DNA of 42,323 bases from Nitrosomonas communis (GTDB lineage Bacteria > Pseudomonadota > Gammaproteobacteria > Burkholderiales > Nitrosomonadaceae). The stretch's first letter is position 1. Every line of letters starts with the position of its first letter. The stretch is taken from contig NZ_JAGFJM010000013.1 in NCBI RefSeq assembly GCF_024102715.1, positions 1 to 42,323 on the forward strand, in the 5' to 3' direction. Below, one piece after another: positions 28,268 to 37,853 of this stretch. Under the pieces are notes generated by a model, which was given only the letters and a program-made list of their open reading frames with translations, had not been told where the DNA came from and ran no database searches. A program made the position numbers and the translations under genes.

Positions 28268-31200
28268 TTAGAAGCGGATAGAGTATTGCAGGCCTATTCC
28301 CTTAAATGCTTGATCAGTCTTACCCCCCTGGATATTACTATAAAATGCTCCGGCACTAAGTATGTCAGGACCTAGCAATGAAATTCCGACGCCTATCCGT
28401 CCGGTATAACCCAACACATTGTTCGGCCACACCCATCCTGTCCAGGCATCCGCAAGAAAAAACGGGCGCCTCAGCACACCCTGATCAGATGGTCCATAAC
28501 GAAAAGTAGTACCTGCACCCATGGTACCAAACCTCTTCGTGATCAGTGTCTCTACATCTGCTACCGGCGCTGCAAATAACCCAGTCAATTCAGAAGGAAG
28601 TGTCCCTGCAAGATCATTGCTTTCCCATGTTCCCTGGAGTCTGATCTGCCAATCCTGAATGCCTGTAAGCAGAGAATTTGCCAGTATCCCTTGCAGCTTA
28701 TAGCCTTTACCCAGAGTACTCCTTTCTCTCGTCAAATAACGATGCGCATCAATATCTAAACTCATGAATGTTTGCCGAGTTAATTGAGTAGATACATTGA
28801 ATAAAATAATATCTTTTCTTCCTAACGCTCGTAACGGCCCTGTTTCTTGGCTTATTTCATTCACTCCTAGACGTAAGCTTGTTTTCACACTATTGGTAAT
28901 ATCCTGGCTAACCTTAGCCGCGCCATATACCACAGATTTATCGTCTCTGAGGTTGCCGCCTAGATTCAACTGGAGCATTCCTTCTCGCAGCGGATGTGTA
29001 AACTCTGTCGCTATATCTACTTCGCTATCTACAGGCAAAATAATATTAGGATCTGATGAATTCAGATGCGTATACTTAAGCTCCATTCCGAGTGTGCCAC
29101 GTAAGTAGGGTGCAGTAAAACGCGTCCGACCCTCGATAAAATCTATATCTCCAAGACTTCTATAATCAAAGCCGCCTATCAGCTGCTTGCTTGATTTCAC
29201 TGCTAATTCATCTCTGGCCTGGAAAAAATATGTTTGCAATGCTGGCGTTTGCCCTTTAGCTGGATCAAGCAGATCATAGGTTAGCGCCAAGGCCTCTTCA
29301 TTTCTGTTAAGACGCTTAAGCGCATCCATTTTATTAAACGCTGTAAGCTTATCGTTTTCATTTTCAAGTATATGCTCAGCAGCAGCGAGATCATTTGCCG
29401 TCAAAGCTAAAGTAAGGCGTTGCCAGGCTGGTGTTTCTTGTCTGGCAATATGTTCTTGCAACAACCAATAACGCGCGGCAGCATAATTCTTCTGAGATAG
29501 ATATGCGGCAACAAGCAGCTCCTGAACAACAGGATCATCGTAGCCTTGTGCAAGGCGCTTTTTCAAAATGGAAACTTCAGCATCTGCACCTTCCATGTCT
29601 CGCACTAATGCTAAATATTGCGGATGCAATAAATCCTTAATACTTTTTTCTGACTTGTTTCCAGCCTCATTAAAACGTGATCTTAAGTTAAATAAAACAT
29701 ATTGACGCAGACGCCAAGCTGCATCCGCATGCCCAGCCCGACTCAAGACATCTGCATAGGTAAGCTGCCAGAGATAGTCATCGGGACTGATTTGTGATTT
29801 ACGCTCAAGCCAAGGTAAGGCTTCTTCGTACTGACCTATCGTAGCTAATGCTATACCATAAACACCCCATAACATCGAATTTTCTGATGCATCCGTATGC
29901 CACATTTCAAGATAAGATTGCAGTGAATTTCTATCATGTCGCTCAATGAGACTCCACAAAATCCCTTCTTTGGCCGTAGTTGATGCAGGATTAACTGTTA
30001 AAGCCTGTTGATAATGCTTTATAACCATTTCAGGTTTGTTCTCATGAATATCCAGCTGGGCTCGCAACAACCAATACATCTCTGAATCCTCGAATTTTGC
30101 TTCATCATTCATTGCTATTTTTACGAGCCGCTTTAGTTCTGTTGGCATACCGGCCTGATTAGCCACATCCATAGAAAGCAATAACCAGCGTGATTCATTA
30201 AATCGAGTATAGGCTTCTTCACCGATTGCGATAGTTTCTTCTGCCCTATCCTTATCACGCATCATCTGAATCAACCGTTCTACCACAAGTGCATTAGCAT
30301 TTCTCGATTCCCAGAGCGTGTTATAAGCTAAAAAAGAATATTCAGGCTGTTCTAGCTCCCAGGAAAGCTCGCCTAGAATCTCCCAGTAATAAGAATCTTT
30401 TTCTGTCACCTCATCTTGGCTTGATAACAAGAGAGAAAATGCCTCCTCTGATTGGCCATTTCTCCACATTAATCTGGCTTGATGGGCCACAGCTTCCGGC
30501 AGACGATTGAAATATTCTCCAATATATTGCCATGTTGCCATTGCCTCGGCTATTTGTCCGGTATTTTCCTGCGTTTTAGCCAATGCCTCCCATGCTTGTA
30601 AGTTATTCGGATAACGCTTTAAATAGGATTCTAAAAAATTAATATGATCGGATAAATTGCCTGCCTCATTATAAGCAAACAATAAGTTGCTCACCTCTTC
30701 CTCGGTTAGTTCCCGTGTGCTTGCCAACTGCTCCAACATTTCAATGGTGATATTAAAAAAATATAGCTCTCTTGAAAGCTTGGCTGCATTCAGAATTGCC
30801 ACATCATCCTTCCTATTTCTGGCTAACCATAACCATTCTTTAAATGCTACCGCCGGCTTGTCATTCCATTCTGCAATACGCGCTAAACTTTCATGGGCAT
30901 TATGATCATCTGGCACAATGCCGATTAACCGATAAGCTAGCACCAAAGCTGATTTAATTTCCTCGGCAGCAAGCGCACGTTCAATTTGTTTTTTAATTTG
31001 ATCAGGATTATCAGGATCCAATGTCAGGCGCACAATACCCATTTCATATGCATGTCTTGGTTTATTGTCAGCAAAATAAATACTGATCATCTCATCAAGA
31101 AGCTCTGGATCCTTCGGAAATTGCTGTTGGTAATCATGGAAATATTCCTCAGAGCGAACACTACCACCGACCGCTCGCAACACTTGCAGGGCCAGAAGCG

Positions 31201-31855
31201 CAAATTGCTTAGCCTGGGCGGTATTCCCCGCTAACTTATAGCTCTCGTGATAAACTTCTGCCGCCTTATACGGTAACTCAGCTGCGATATACCAGCGAGC
31301 TGATTCTTGCAATTTATCAAGCCGTTCAGCAGCATTGAAAATACTAGTCGACCATTGATAATACAAATTTGCAGCAATAACTGGTTGATTAAGCTCCAAA
31401 CTAAGCCTAATGATTCTAGGCATCAAAGTTACTGGAATTGTTTTTTCGCTAATCTCAATAATGCTGCTTTGTAGTTTAACTAGTTCTGTTTGCCGGTTTG
31501 GGTCATCTTCTGCTAAATAGAAATAATCCCTCAAATTAATTTCCAGCATCATGAGTCTGGCATCCAGCGCAGCGGGATCATCCTTTGCTAACAATGACTT
31601 CAACTCCAATCGAGCCTTATCATCATCCCCCAAATTAATATAGTGGCGCGCGAGCTCCAGCCGTAAGTTAGCGTTCTCAGGATCTATATTTAATAGAAGC
31701 TTTAAATACAGCACTGAAATGTGGTCGGGTTGGACTATTCGAAACAATTCTCTTAACCGCTCCTCCTTATAAAACACCAGCGCAAAAATAATAGCTAGCG
31801 CTATAGTGAATACGAGTATTGCTTTTTTAGTATTACCCGACAATTTTTGATTCAT
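28268..31855 (-). CDS. pelB: Pel exopolysaccharide outer-membrane export protein PelB
   Basis: A 1195-residue protein, close to the 1193 of Pseudomonas aeruginosa PelB. One transmembrane helix at about 11-29 is followed by a very long series of TPR-like helical repeats (about 45-870; for example LYLKLLLNIDPENANLRLEL). From about 890 the sequence has the alternating pattern of an outer-membrane beta-barrel and ends in Phe (LQYSIRF), as outer-membrane porins do. PelB guides Pel across the periplasm, binds PelA and forms the exit pore. I use the ATG of MNQKLSGNTKK; a TTG 42 bases upstream would add a poorly supported leader. It is on the opposite strand from the other pel genes and convergent with galE. 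Confidence 0.93.
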   Translation of the reverse strand: MNQKLSGNTKKAILVFTIALAIIFALVFYKEERLRELFRIVQPDHISVLYLKLLLNIDPENANLRLELARHYINLGDDDKARLELKSLLAKDDPAALDARLMMLEINLRDYFYLAEDDPNRQTELVKLQSSIIEISEKTIPVTLMPRIIRLSLELNQPVIAANLYYQWSTSIFNAAERLDKLQESARWYIAAELPYKAAEVYHESYKLAGNTAQAKQFALLALQVLRAVGGSVRSEEYFHDYQQQFPKDPELLDEMISIYFADNKPRHAYEMGIVRLTLDPDNPDQIKKQIERALAAEEIKSALVLAYRLIGIVPDDHNAHESLARIAEWNDKPAVAFKEWLWLARNRKDDVAILNAAKLSRELYFFNITIEMLEQLASTRELTEEEVSNLLFAYNEAGNLSDHINFLESYLKRYPNNLQAWEALAKTQENTGQIAEAMATWQYIGEYFNRLPEAVAHQARLMWRNGQSEEAFSLLLSSQDEVTEKDSYYWEILGELSWELEQPEYSFLAYNTLWESRNANALVVERLIQMMRDKDRAEETIAIGEEAYTRFNESRWLLLSMDVANQAGMPTELKRLVKIAMNDEAKFEDSEMYWLLRAQLDIHENKPEMVIKHYQQALTVNPASTTAKEGILWSLIERHDRNSLQSYLEMWHTDASENSMLWGVYGIALATIGQYEEALPWLERKSQISPDDYLWQLTYADVLSRAGHADAAWRLRQYVLFNLRSRFNEAGNKSEKSIKDLLHPQYLALVRDMEGADAEVSILKKRLAQGYDDPVVQELLVAAYLSQKNYAAARYWLLQEHIARQETPAWQRLTLALTANDLAAAEHILENENDKLTAFNKMDALKRLNRNEEALALTYDLLDPAKGQTPALQTYFFQARDELAVKSSKQLIGGFDYRSLGDIDFIEGRTRFTAPYLRGTLGMELKYTHLNSSDPNIILPVDSEVDIATEFTHPLREGMLQLNLGGNLRDDKSVVYGAAKVSQDITNSVKTSLRLGVNEISQETGPLRALGRKDIILFNVSTQLTRQTFMSLDIDAHRYLTRERSTLGKGYKLQGILANSLLTGIQDWQIRLQGTWESNDLAGTLPSELTGLFAAPVADVETLITKRFGTMGAGTTFRYGPSDQGVLRRPFFLADAWTGWVWPNNVLGYTGRIGVGISLLGPDILSAGAFYSNIQGGKTDQAFKGIGLQYSIRF

Positions 31856-32766
31856 AATTTTAAAAGCCGCAGTTGGACGGGATGTAGCGCGTGACAATCA
31901 GGACGCAAGACAAGGCGCATGACGCTGCAGAACCGCCCCTTATAACCTCGAGTAGCGCCACTTTCATACCGAAAGTAACATACGATATACTCCGTAGTGT
32001 CCCCATTGTTCAGGCTAACAAAAAATTTCGAAAATGTCTCTAAATACCATCGGTCTGACTTCCCTATCAAGTGATCAACCGCGATTTTTAGGATAATAGA
32101 TTTCTTTTAAAAAATATATATCCAAATACATTTCTCTGTAATATCGGCAAGCATAGCGAAATTCACCATACCAAAATGATTATCAGCAACTTATGCTCTT
32201 CGCGCATTCAAAAAATTATTCAAATGAAATGGGATTAAAATGGTTACCTTGCGCTCCATATTTCTTAGTCAAACAACTGCAAAATGTATTGAGACCTCCT
32301 TGCAAGTATCTGACTATAAGCTACCAACAATAAAATTATATTTATCGCACATTTGACGACAAAAAATATGTTACTTCTAACAGAAAAGGCAACATATTAC
32401 ATTCCGCAAAGCCCCTGCGCATACGATGTTTAAGCCCAGAAACCACTTCTAGTCTAAAGCTCGAACCGTCCTGCTAGTTAACACTTTCGCATAGAAATCT
32501 TGCCAAATACTTTTTTTATGCTGAATAGTTACCATAGCGCTTAAACTAACCAATCGATATGTAGTAAGAAATGTGTTTGAGTAGCTGGTGCATTACAGTG
32601 TTAATATATTCATGCTCGAGTTCTTGGGTTGGAAAATTGCTGTTTCGATACGCCAATTTCACCCTCTCCCCAAGCTCTCTCAGGCCCTGTTTCTCAAAGA
32701 TTTATGGTTAACCGGACTGTTATGAAGAGGCATATTAAATTAATCCGCCAAAAGGAGATTTAGTTT
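31856..32766. other. Divergent intergenic region between pelB and pelC
   Basis: This 911-bp region separates the two pel transcription units and must hold both promoters. The part next to pelB (about 31862-31990) is noticeably richer in G+C than the rest and looks imported or repeat-derived. The remainder is AT-rich with only short open frames. A weak sigma-54-like sequence at 32624-32641 was considered but not called. A strong AAGGAG ribosome-binding site for pelC is at 32752-32757. Confidence 0.4.
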
Positions 32767-33336
32767 ATGTTGATTGATTGCGAAAAAATCCTGCAATTTG
32801 TTCATCTAAGGTTTAGATTTTTCTTTTTTATTATTTTGCTTAGTTTGTTGATGTCATGTTCGGTAATCGATGTACAGAAAAGTGCTCCGCTTTCTTCTTC
32901 TGGACGTTGGCTGATTCTGCCTTTTCAGAATTATTCCCAAACTCCACGAGCTGGCGAACAAGTCGAAGAAATGCTTGCCACCTTGCTTAGAATTCGAGGA
33001 GTTCCACAAATAGAAATGTACCAGCAACAAGATGAAAACAAGAATAGCTGGCCTGAATTGAATGATCGTAAACGCCAGGAAGATGCCTTGTCATTAGCTA
33101 TTAAAGACAATGCTTCCTATGCAGTTGCCGGAAGCGTTGATGAATGGCAATACAAACTTGGTGTTGGTAGTGAGCCGGCTGTTGGTCTGACCATCCGCAT
33201 TATAGAAATTCCCTCTGGCAAAGTCATTTGGTCTGCAAGTGGAGCGCGCTCCGGCTGGAGTACAGAATCATTAAGCGGTACTGCGCAAAAATTGCTCAGA
33301 GATTTGACTTCAAGTATTGAAGTTACCAAATTATAA
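32767..33336 (+). CDS. pelC: Pel export lipoprotein PelC
   Basis: A 189-residue outer-membrane lipoprotein. A hydrophobic signal (FFFFIILLSLLMSC) ends in a lipobox with Cys31. The mature part has the PelC pattern WLILPFQNYSQTPRAGEQVEEML and IRIIEIPSGKVIWSASG. In P. aeruginosa PelC forms a dodecameric ring at the inner face of the outer membrane that funnels the cationic polymer to PelB. It is the first pel gene on the plus strand, but 616 bp separate it from pelD. A good AAGGAG site precedes the ATG. Confidence 0.9.
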   Translation: MLIDCEKILQFVHLRFRFFFFIILLSLLMSCSVIDVQKSAPLSSSGRWLILPFQNYSQTPRAGEQVEEMLATLLRIRGVPQIEMYQQQDENKNSWPELNDRKRQEDALSLAIKDNASYAVAGSVDEWQYKLGVGSEPAVGLTIRIIEIPSGKVIWSASGARSGWSTESLSGTAQKLLRDLTSSIEVTKL

Positions 33337-33952
33337 GAAATATCTGGGTGAATTACGTTTTTGGTTAGCGAGCATCTCAGAAGAAATTTGGAAACTCTTG
33401 CATTAGGTGAGGCGCCTCAGCACAATGCGATTCCCGGTATAGTATCATCCCCGATTTCGTCAATGCGCGTGAGGCGCTCGTGAGCGTTACCGATAAGGCG
33501 AATGTTTGAAGTAGTGAAAGTATACTCGACTGTCTATAGACTTGGAACTATGAAATACTTTAAAGGTAACATGATAATCTAACCGCACTCTCATTTTTAA
33601 CTATTACATGCCCTCGCTCGCACAATAGTTCGAATATTTCGGCAGCTCATTATCCTCAAGATAAAAATAGTCAGCATTTAAATCATAGGATTTAGGTTAG
33701 AATTAGCAGTTCTGTAGGCTTTGTGGCAAGATACATTGGTACACTGTTGGGTGAAATTGTAGTTTATCCAATATGCAACTTGAGCCGGGCATACTATCCA
33801 TTATCTATCAATGCATTATTCGTTTCCTCGAATTCCGGAACTTTAGTTAAAAACTTTTGCATTTATGTATAAAAATTTTCAGAATTCAGCCGAATACTGT
33901 AATTAATGATAGAAATCTTTATTTCTGAAGAATAATTTTTATATTCAAAAAA
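33337..33952. other. Gap between pelC and pelD
   Basis: No gene is seen in these 616 bp, although pelC and pelD are normally adjacent. The palindrome TGAGGCGCCTCA lies at 33408-33419, and its right arm can also pair with TGAGGCGC at 33470-33477. The segment from about 33540 on is AT-rich and may carry a promoter for pelDEFGA. I cannot name a -35/-10 pair. The gap could be a scar of a lost gene or an insertion remnant. Confidence 0.4.
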
Positions 33953-35329
33953 TTGAATAACGCGATAGCACCCAAAAAGGAAGAAATAATCAAATGGCTA
34001 GAGTCCATTGGTATTTCTATATTACTTCCAATAATTGGTTATTTTATTGATTCATTAGATCCTTTCTTCGTAAATTATGAGTTCCCCTGGTTAATTCTGG
34101 CTCCTTTATTAATTAGCCTTCGATATGGATTTGTGTGCGGAATAATGACTTGTGCATTACTTATAAGCATGATAGCAACAGGATTCTACTCCGGATGGTG
34201 GGGGATTTCATTTTTTCCAAAAGAACTGATCGTTGGCTTGTTACTAATTACACTCATTGCTACTGAATTTCATGGAATTTGGGTTCGTAAAATAAAGCTC
34301 CTAGAAAATAAATATAATCATATTAACGCGAGAATGGATAAGTTTACTCGCGCATATCATCTTCTTAAAGGTTCACATCATCAGCTGGAGCTACATGTAG
34401 CAAGTCAAGCGAAAAGCTTGCGCTCTTTTTTACTTGATTTGGAACGGCAAGTTTTATCTTTAGAAAAAAGTAGTGGCGGCCCGCTCGCGGGTATCGGTGA
34501 AAATATTCTTAAACTTTTTAGTGATTTTGCCAGTGTGCAGGTTGCTGCAATTTATGCTGTAACGGACGAGCAAAAAAAAATTAATCCTGAACCAGTGGCC
34601 TGTTTAGGGCATGCTTCCCCTTTGTTAGCTTCAGATCCTCTAGTAAGAGAAGCGTTAAGAACAGGACAGGTTGCGAGCATTAAATTAGAAGACGACATGG
34701 ATGCTGTAAAAACACTTGTCGTTATTCCTTTAATTGATGTTTATCAGAAAATCTGGGGACTGGTTGCCGTAAATGAGATGCCATTATTTGCATTCCAGGA
34801 AAGTACCATGGATTTATTTGCTATTTTGGGCGGACATATTGGTGATCTGATTAAGCGTCGCGCAGAAAGCTATCGGTACGTAGACGACAGAGGAAAAGAT
34901 TTTGAACATAAATTGCGCCGGGTTTTAAATGAAATTGAGCTCTTAAAGACATCAGCCATAATGATTGGCGCAATTATCAATTCTGATGAGTTGCGGAGTA
35001 AATATCTTGCCAGATTTCAGGCTAACTTACGCGGCGTTGATAAAATTTGGATCTTTAAAGATGAACAAAATCATGAAACTTATTTAATCCTATTGCCTTA
35101 TACGGATGAAAAAGGCGCTAATGCATTTTTGAATCGTATTGGATTATCAGAGCCTATGGCAGAAAAGGTTAGCACTGGGTTAAATAGCAAAGCCTTTAGC
35201 TATTACGATGGTGATGTTAGTATTTGCACATGGATTTTAGATAATAAAATTTCACTGAAAAAAGTTATATTAGAAATTTATCAATTTTATAAGAGCGATT
35301 TATCTAGTTATCCTAACGGCAAGAAATAA
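33953..35329 (+). CDS. pelD: Pel biosynthesis inner-membrane c-di-GMP receptor PelD
   Basis: A 458-residue protein. Four hydrophobic segments lie at about 20-110 (ISILLPIIGYFID; FPWLILAPLLISL; CGIMTCALLISMIATGF; LIVGLLLITLIA), then a coiled segment, a GAF domain (about 175-300) and a degenerate GGDEF domain (about 330-455). The inhibitory-site motif RxxD is kept as Arg360-Gly-Val-Asp363, so c-di-GMP binding is predicted; the GGDEF catalytic sequence is absent, as in known PelD. It activates Pel synthesis through the PelDEFG complex. The reading frame has no ATG near the start. TTG at 33953 is the best visible codon, without a clear ribosome-binding site, so the exact start is uncertain. Confidence 0.92.
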   Translation: MNNAIAPKKEEIIKWLESIGISILLPIIGYFIDSLDPFFVNYEFPWLILAPLLISLRYGFVCGIMTCALLISMIATGFYSGWWGISFFPKELIVGLLLITLIATEFHGIWVRKIKLLENKYNHINARMDKFTRAYHLLKGSHHQLELHVASQAKSLRSFLLDLERQVLSLEKSSGGPLAGIGENILKLFSDFASVQVAAIYAVTDEQKKINPEPVACLGHASPLLASDPLVREALRTGQVASIKLEDDMDAVKTLVVIPLIDVYQKIWGLVAVNEMPLFAFQESTMDLFAILGGHIGDLIKRRAESYRYVDDRGKDFEHKLRRVLNEIELLKTSAIMIGAIINSDELRSKYLARFQANLRGVDKIWIFKDEQNHETYLILLPYTDEKGANAFLNRIGLSEPMAEKVSTGLNSKAFSYYDGDVSICTWILDNKISLKKVILEIYQFYKSDLSSYPNGKK

Positions 35330-35331
35330 TA

Positions 35332-36342
35332 ATGCGATTATTTCTAATTCTATTTAATTTGTTTCTTCTCGCACTAGCATTAGGATTAGAAATATATAGC
35401 TTACAGTTAATTTTCAAAGAGCCTGTATCGGAGCAAGCTCTAATAACAGCACTTTTCTTTCATTTTATTGCATGTGTTGTTGCCACCTGTATTTTTCCTA
35501 AAATCATCACGCCCAGTCAAAATAGACCTCAATTAAAGGTTTATATTTTCTTCTTTGTGGTCACTTTTTATTTACCCGTAGCAGGATTAACGGGTTTAAC
35601 CTTGGCAATACCATTCATACTACGCCGCTCTTCCAAACTAAAAAAAGCAAATTTGTCTGTAAGCTTAAGTAAAATCAGAAAACTTCCTGATATACCAGCT
35701 CTAGTTACAGAAGGCAATTCTGCAGACTTACATAGCTTATATCGATCCAAAAATCCAGACAAAAGACTGCAGGCTATCTATGCTACATTAAAATTAAAGG
35801 ATCAAGACGCAGTACCAATATTGCGCATGGCACTTGGTGATCCAGTCGATGATATCAGATTGCTGGCCTACGCTTTGTTGGACCGCAAAGAACACCATCT
35901 CAGTGAACGAATAAAGAAATCGAGGCAAAAACTTGAAAAAATAGAAAACTCAAGAAACAAACAATTATATCGGCAGATTGCAAATGACTATTGGGAGCTC
36001 GCCAATCTCGGTCTCGCACAAGGAGAAATGCGAACCTATGTGCTCAATATGGCCTGCAAATACATTGAATTAGGCCTTAAATATTATCCTCAAGATTTAG
36101 GATTTTGCTTTCAATATGCACAAATTTTACTTAAGCTGGGAAGTTATGATCAAGCATATGAACAATTTAAAAAAGCTGAGAGCCTAGGAATTGAACATAA
36201 AAAATTACTGATTTACTATGCTGAAATTGCTTTTCATAAGCATCATTATCACAAAGTAAAACAATTGATGGCAGCAATAGATTTTCCCGCAGCCTATCCT
36301 CAATTATCATCGGTAGTGCAATTTTGGCAAAAAAAGAATTAA
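35332..36342 (+). CDS. pelE: Pel biosynthesis inner-membrane TPR protein PelE
   Basis: A 336-residue protein with hydrophobic segments in the first 100 residues (LFLILFNLFLLALALGLEI; ALFFHFIACVVATCIF; VYIFFFVVTFYLPVAGLTGL). A cytoplasmic helical part follows, ending in TPR-like repeats (YPQDLGFCFQYAQILLKLG; YDQAYEQFKKAESLG). PelE links PelD to the glycosyltransferase PelF in the synthase complex. It starts two bases after the pelD stop and overlaps pelF by 19 bases, so the genes are translationally linked. Assignment rests on topology and position. Confidence 0.88.
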   Translation: MRLFLILFNLFLLALALGLEIYSLQLIFKEPVSEQALITALFFHFIACVVATCIFPKIITPSQNRPQLKVYIFFFVVTFYLPVAGLTGLTLAIPFILRRSSKLKKANLSVSLSKIRKLPDIPALVTEGNSADLHSLYRSKNPDKRLQAIYATLKLKDQDAVPILRMALGDPVDDIRLLAYALLDRKEHHLSERIKKSRQKLEKIENSRNKQLYRQIANDYWELANLGLAQGEMRTYVLNMACKYIELGLKYYPQDLGFCFQYAQILLKLGSYDQAYEQFKKAESLGIEHKKLLIYYAEIAFHKHHYHKVKQLMAAIDFPAAYPQLSSVVQFWQKKN

Positions 36343-37853
36343 TACAACAAGTACGGAATTACGCTGACATTACCCTCTTGTTAGAAGGCACTTATCCCTT
36401 TATTAGAGGTGGCGTTTCAGGCTGGGTTCACCAGTTAATAGAAGGGTTCCCCCAATATACCTTTGCTTTGATTTTTCTCGGATCCAAGAAAAATGATTAT
36501 GATGAAGCAAGATACATTTTGCCTGATAATGTTATTCATCTGGAATGCCATTATTTGTGGGATCATTTTTCTATAGCTGAGCCGAAAGCCTGTGAAGGCA
36601 ATAATGATTATATTTTGAGCTCAAGAAAGCTCCATGATTGGTTCCGTAATCCTTGCTCGAGTTTTGATGAAGCAGTCATCAGCAAACTTTTGGTTACTTT
36701 AGGGCAACCTTCTGGCTTCACTGTAGAGGAGTTTTTTTATAGCGAAACATCATGGCAGCATATCTGTGAGTGTAATGACCAATATAATGCGAACAACTCA
36801 TTCATTGATTATGTATGGGCAATTAAGGCTATGCATGCTCCATTATTTAAGCTTGCCAGTATTGCTCATCAGTTTTCTTTTCGTACCGGAACAATCCATG
36901 CCGTGTCTACAGGCTTCGCAGGTTTTCTTGGCGTGCTATTGCATTATATATCCAACCGCCCCTTTATTCTTACAGAGCACGGGATTTACACTAAAGAAAG
37001 AAAAATAGATTTGCAATCTCTTTTTATTAGGGAGCATCGTGATTTATTAAGTGATGCTCATCAGATGGGAATGCAATATCAGGAAATATTATGGGTAAGA
37101 TATTTTGAATCATTAGGCCGGCTTATTTATAAAACATCTAACCCTATTATTAGCTTATATGAGAAAAATAGGGAGCGTCAGATCACTGATGGCGCAGATC
37201 CTGACCGAACAATAGTTATACCAAATGGAATAGAATCTGAACGTTTTCTTCCTATACGGACACAACGGCCAGAAAAAATTCCCCTGGTGATCGGGTTAAT
37301 TGGAAGAATTGTGCCGATAAAAGATATTAAAACTTTTATTCGGGCCATGCGCACGATTCTGAGTCAATTACCTGAAGTTGAAGGCTGGCTGATTGGTCCA
37401 GAAGATGAAGATAAAGAATATGCGCAAGAATGTAGAGATCTGGTACTGGAGCTAGGATTGGAAGAAAATATACATTTCCTAGGATTTCAAAATATAAGCG
37501 ACTTACTTCCTCGTCTAGGACTGCTGATATTGACATCAATCAGTGAAGCTTTCCCGTTAGTAATACTTGAAGCCTTTGTAAGCGGTTTGCCGGTTGTAGC
37601 AACCGATGTAGGCGCCTGCCGAGAAATCATCGAAGGTAGAAGCGAGGAAGACCGTGCTTTGGGATGTGCAGGAATAGTAGCCCCGATTGCTAATCCAGAA
37701 GCGATTGCAGCAGCTGTAATTACATTATTGACCGACGAAAATCGGTGGCATGCGGCAAGCAAAGCTGGCATTCAGCGCGTTGAGAAATATTATACGCAGT
37801 CTATCATGCTAGATGGCTATAAAACAATTTACGATCAGGCGTTGACACAATAA
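36324..37853 (+). CDS. pelF: Pel glycosyltransferase PelF (GT4 family)
   Basis: A 509-residue cytosolic GT-B glycosyltransferase that polymerises Pel from UDP-sugars. The PelF N-terminus is recognisable as LLLEGTYPFIRGGVSGWVHQ. The GT4 core has IPNGIESERFLP, VIGLIGRIVPIKDIKTFI and the E-x7-E region SISEAFPLVILEAFVSGLPV. Length matches P. aeruginosa PelF (about 507). The start is a TTG inside the end of pelE; no ATG lies between it and the conserved N-terminus. Its stop overlaps the pelG ATG by one base. Confidence 0.95.
   Translation: MAKKELIQQVRNYADITLLLEGTYPFIRGGVSGWVHQLIEGFPQYTFALIFLGSKKNDYDEARYILPDNVIHLECHYLWDHFSIAEPKACEGNNDYILSSRKLHDWFRNPCSSFDEAVISKLLVTLGQPSGFTVEEFFYSETSWQHICECNDQYNANNSFIDYVWAIKAMHAPLFKLASIAHQFSFRTGTIHAVSTGFAGFLGVLLHYISNRPFILTEHGIYTKERKIDLQSLFIREHRDLLSDAHQMGMQYQEILWVRYFESLGRLIYKTSNPIISLYEKNRERQITDGADPDRTIVIPNGIESERFLPIRTQRPEKIPLVIGLIGRIVPIKDIKTFIRAMRTILSQLPEVEGWLIGPEDEDKEYAQECRDLVLELGLEENIHFLGFQNISDLLPRLGLLILTSISEAFPLVILEAFVSGLPVVATDVGACREIIEGRSEEDRALGCAGIVAPIANPEAIAAAVITLLTDENRWHAASKAGIQRVEKYYTQSIMLDGYKTIYDQALTQ

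Noticed and set aside
31852-32070. 72-codon minus-strand open frame upstream of pelB
   Set aside because: Overlaps the pelB start in another frame, has no recognisable domain and lacks a ribosome-binding site.
32240-32359. 39-codon open frame starting at ATG 32240 between pelB and pelC
   Set aside because: Short, no family features, only a weak ribosome-binding site; expected by chance in this length of non-coding DNA.
32624-32641. Sigma-54-like sequence (TTGGGTTGGAAAATTGCT) upstream of pelC
   Set aside because: The GG-N10-GC spacing is present, but most of the -24 box (TGGCAC) does not match, so chance is likely in AT-rich DNA.
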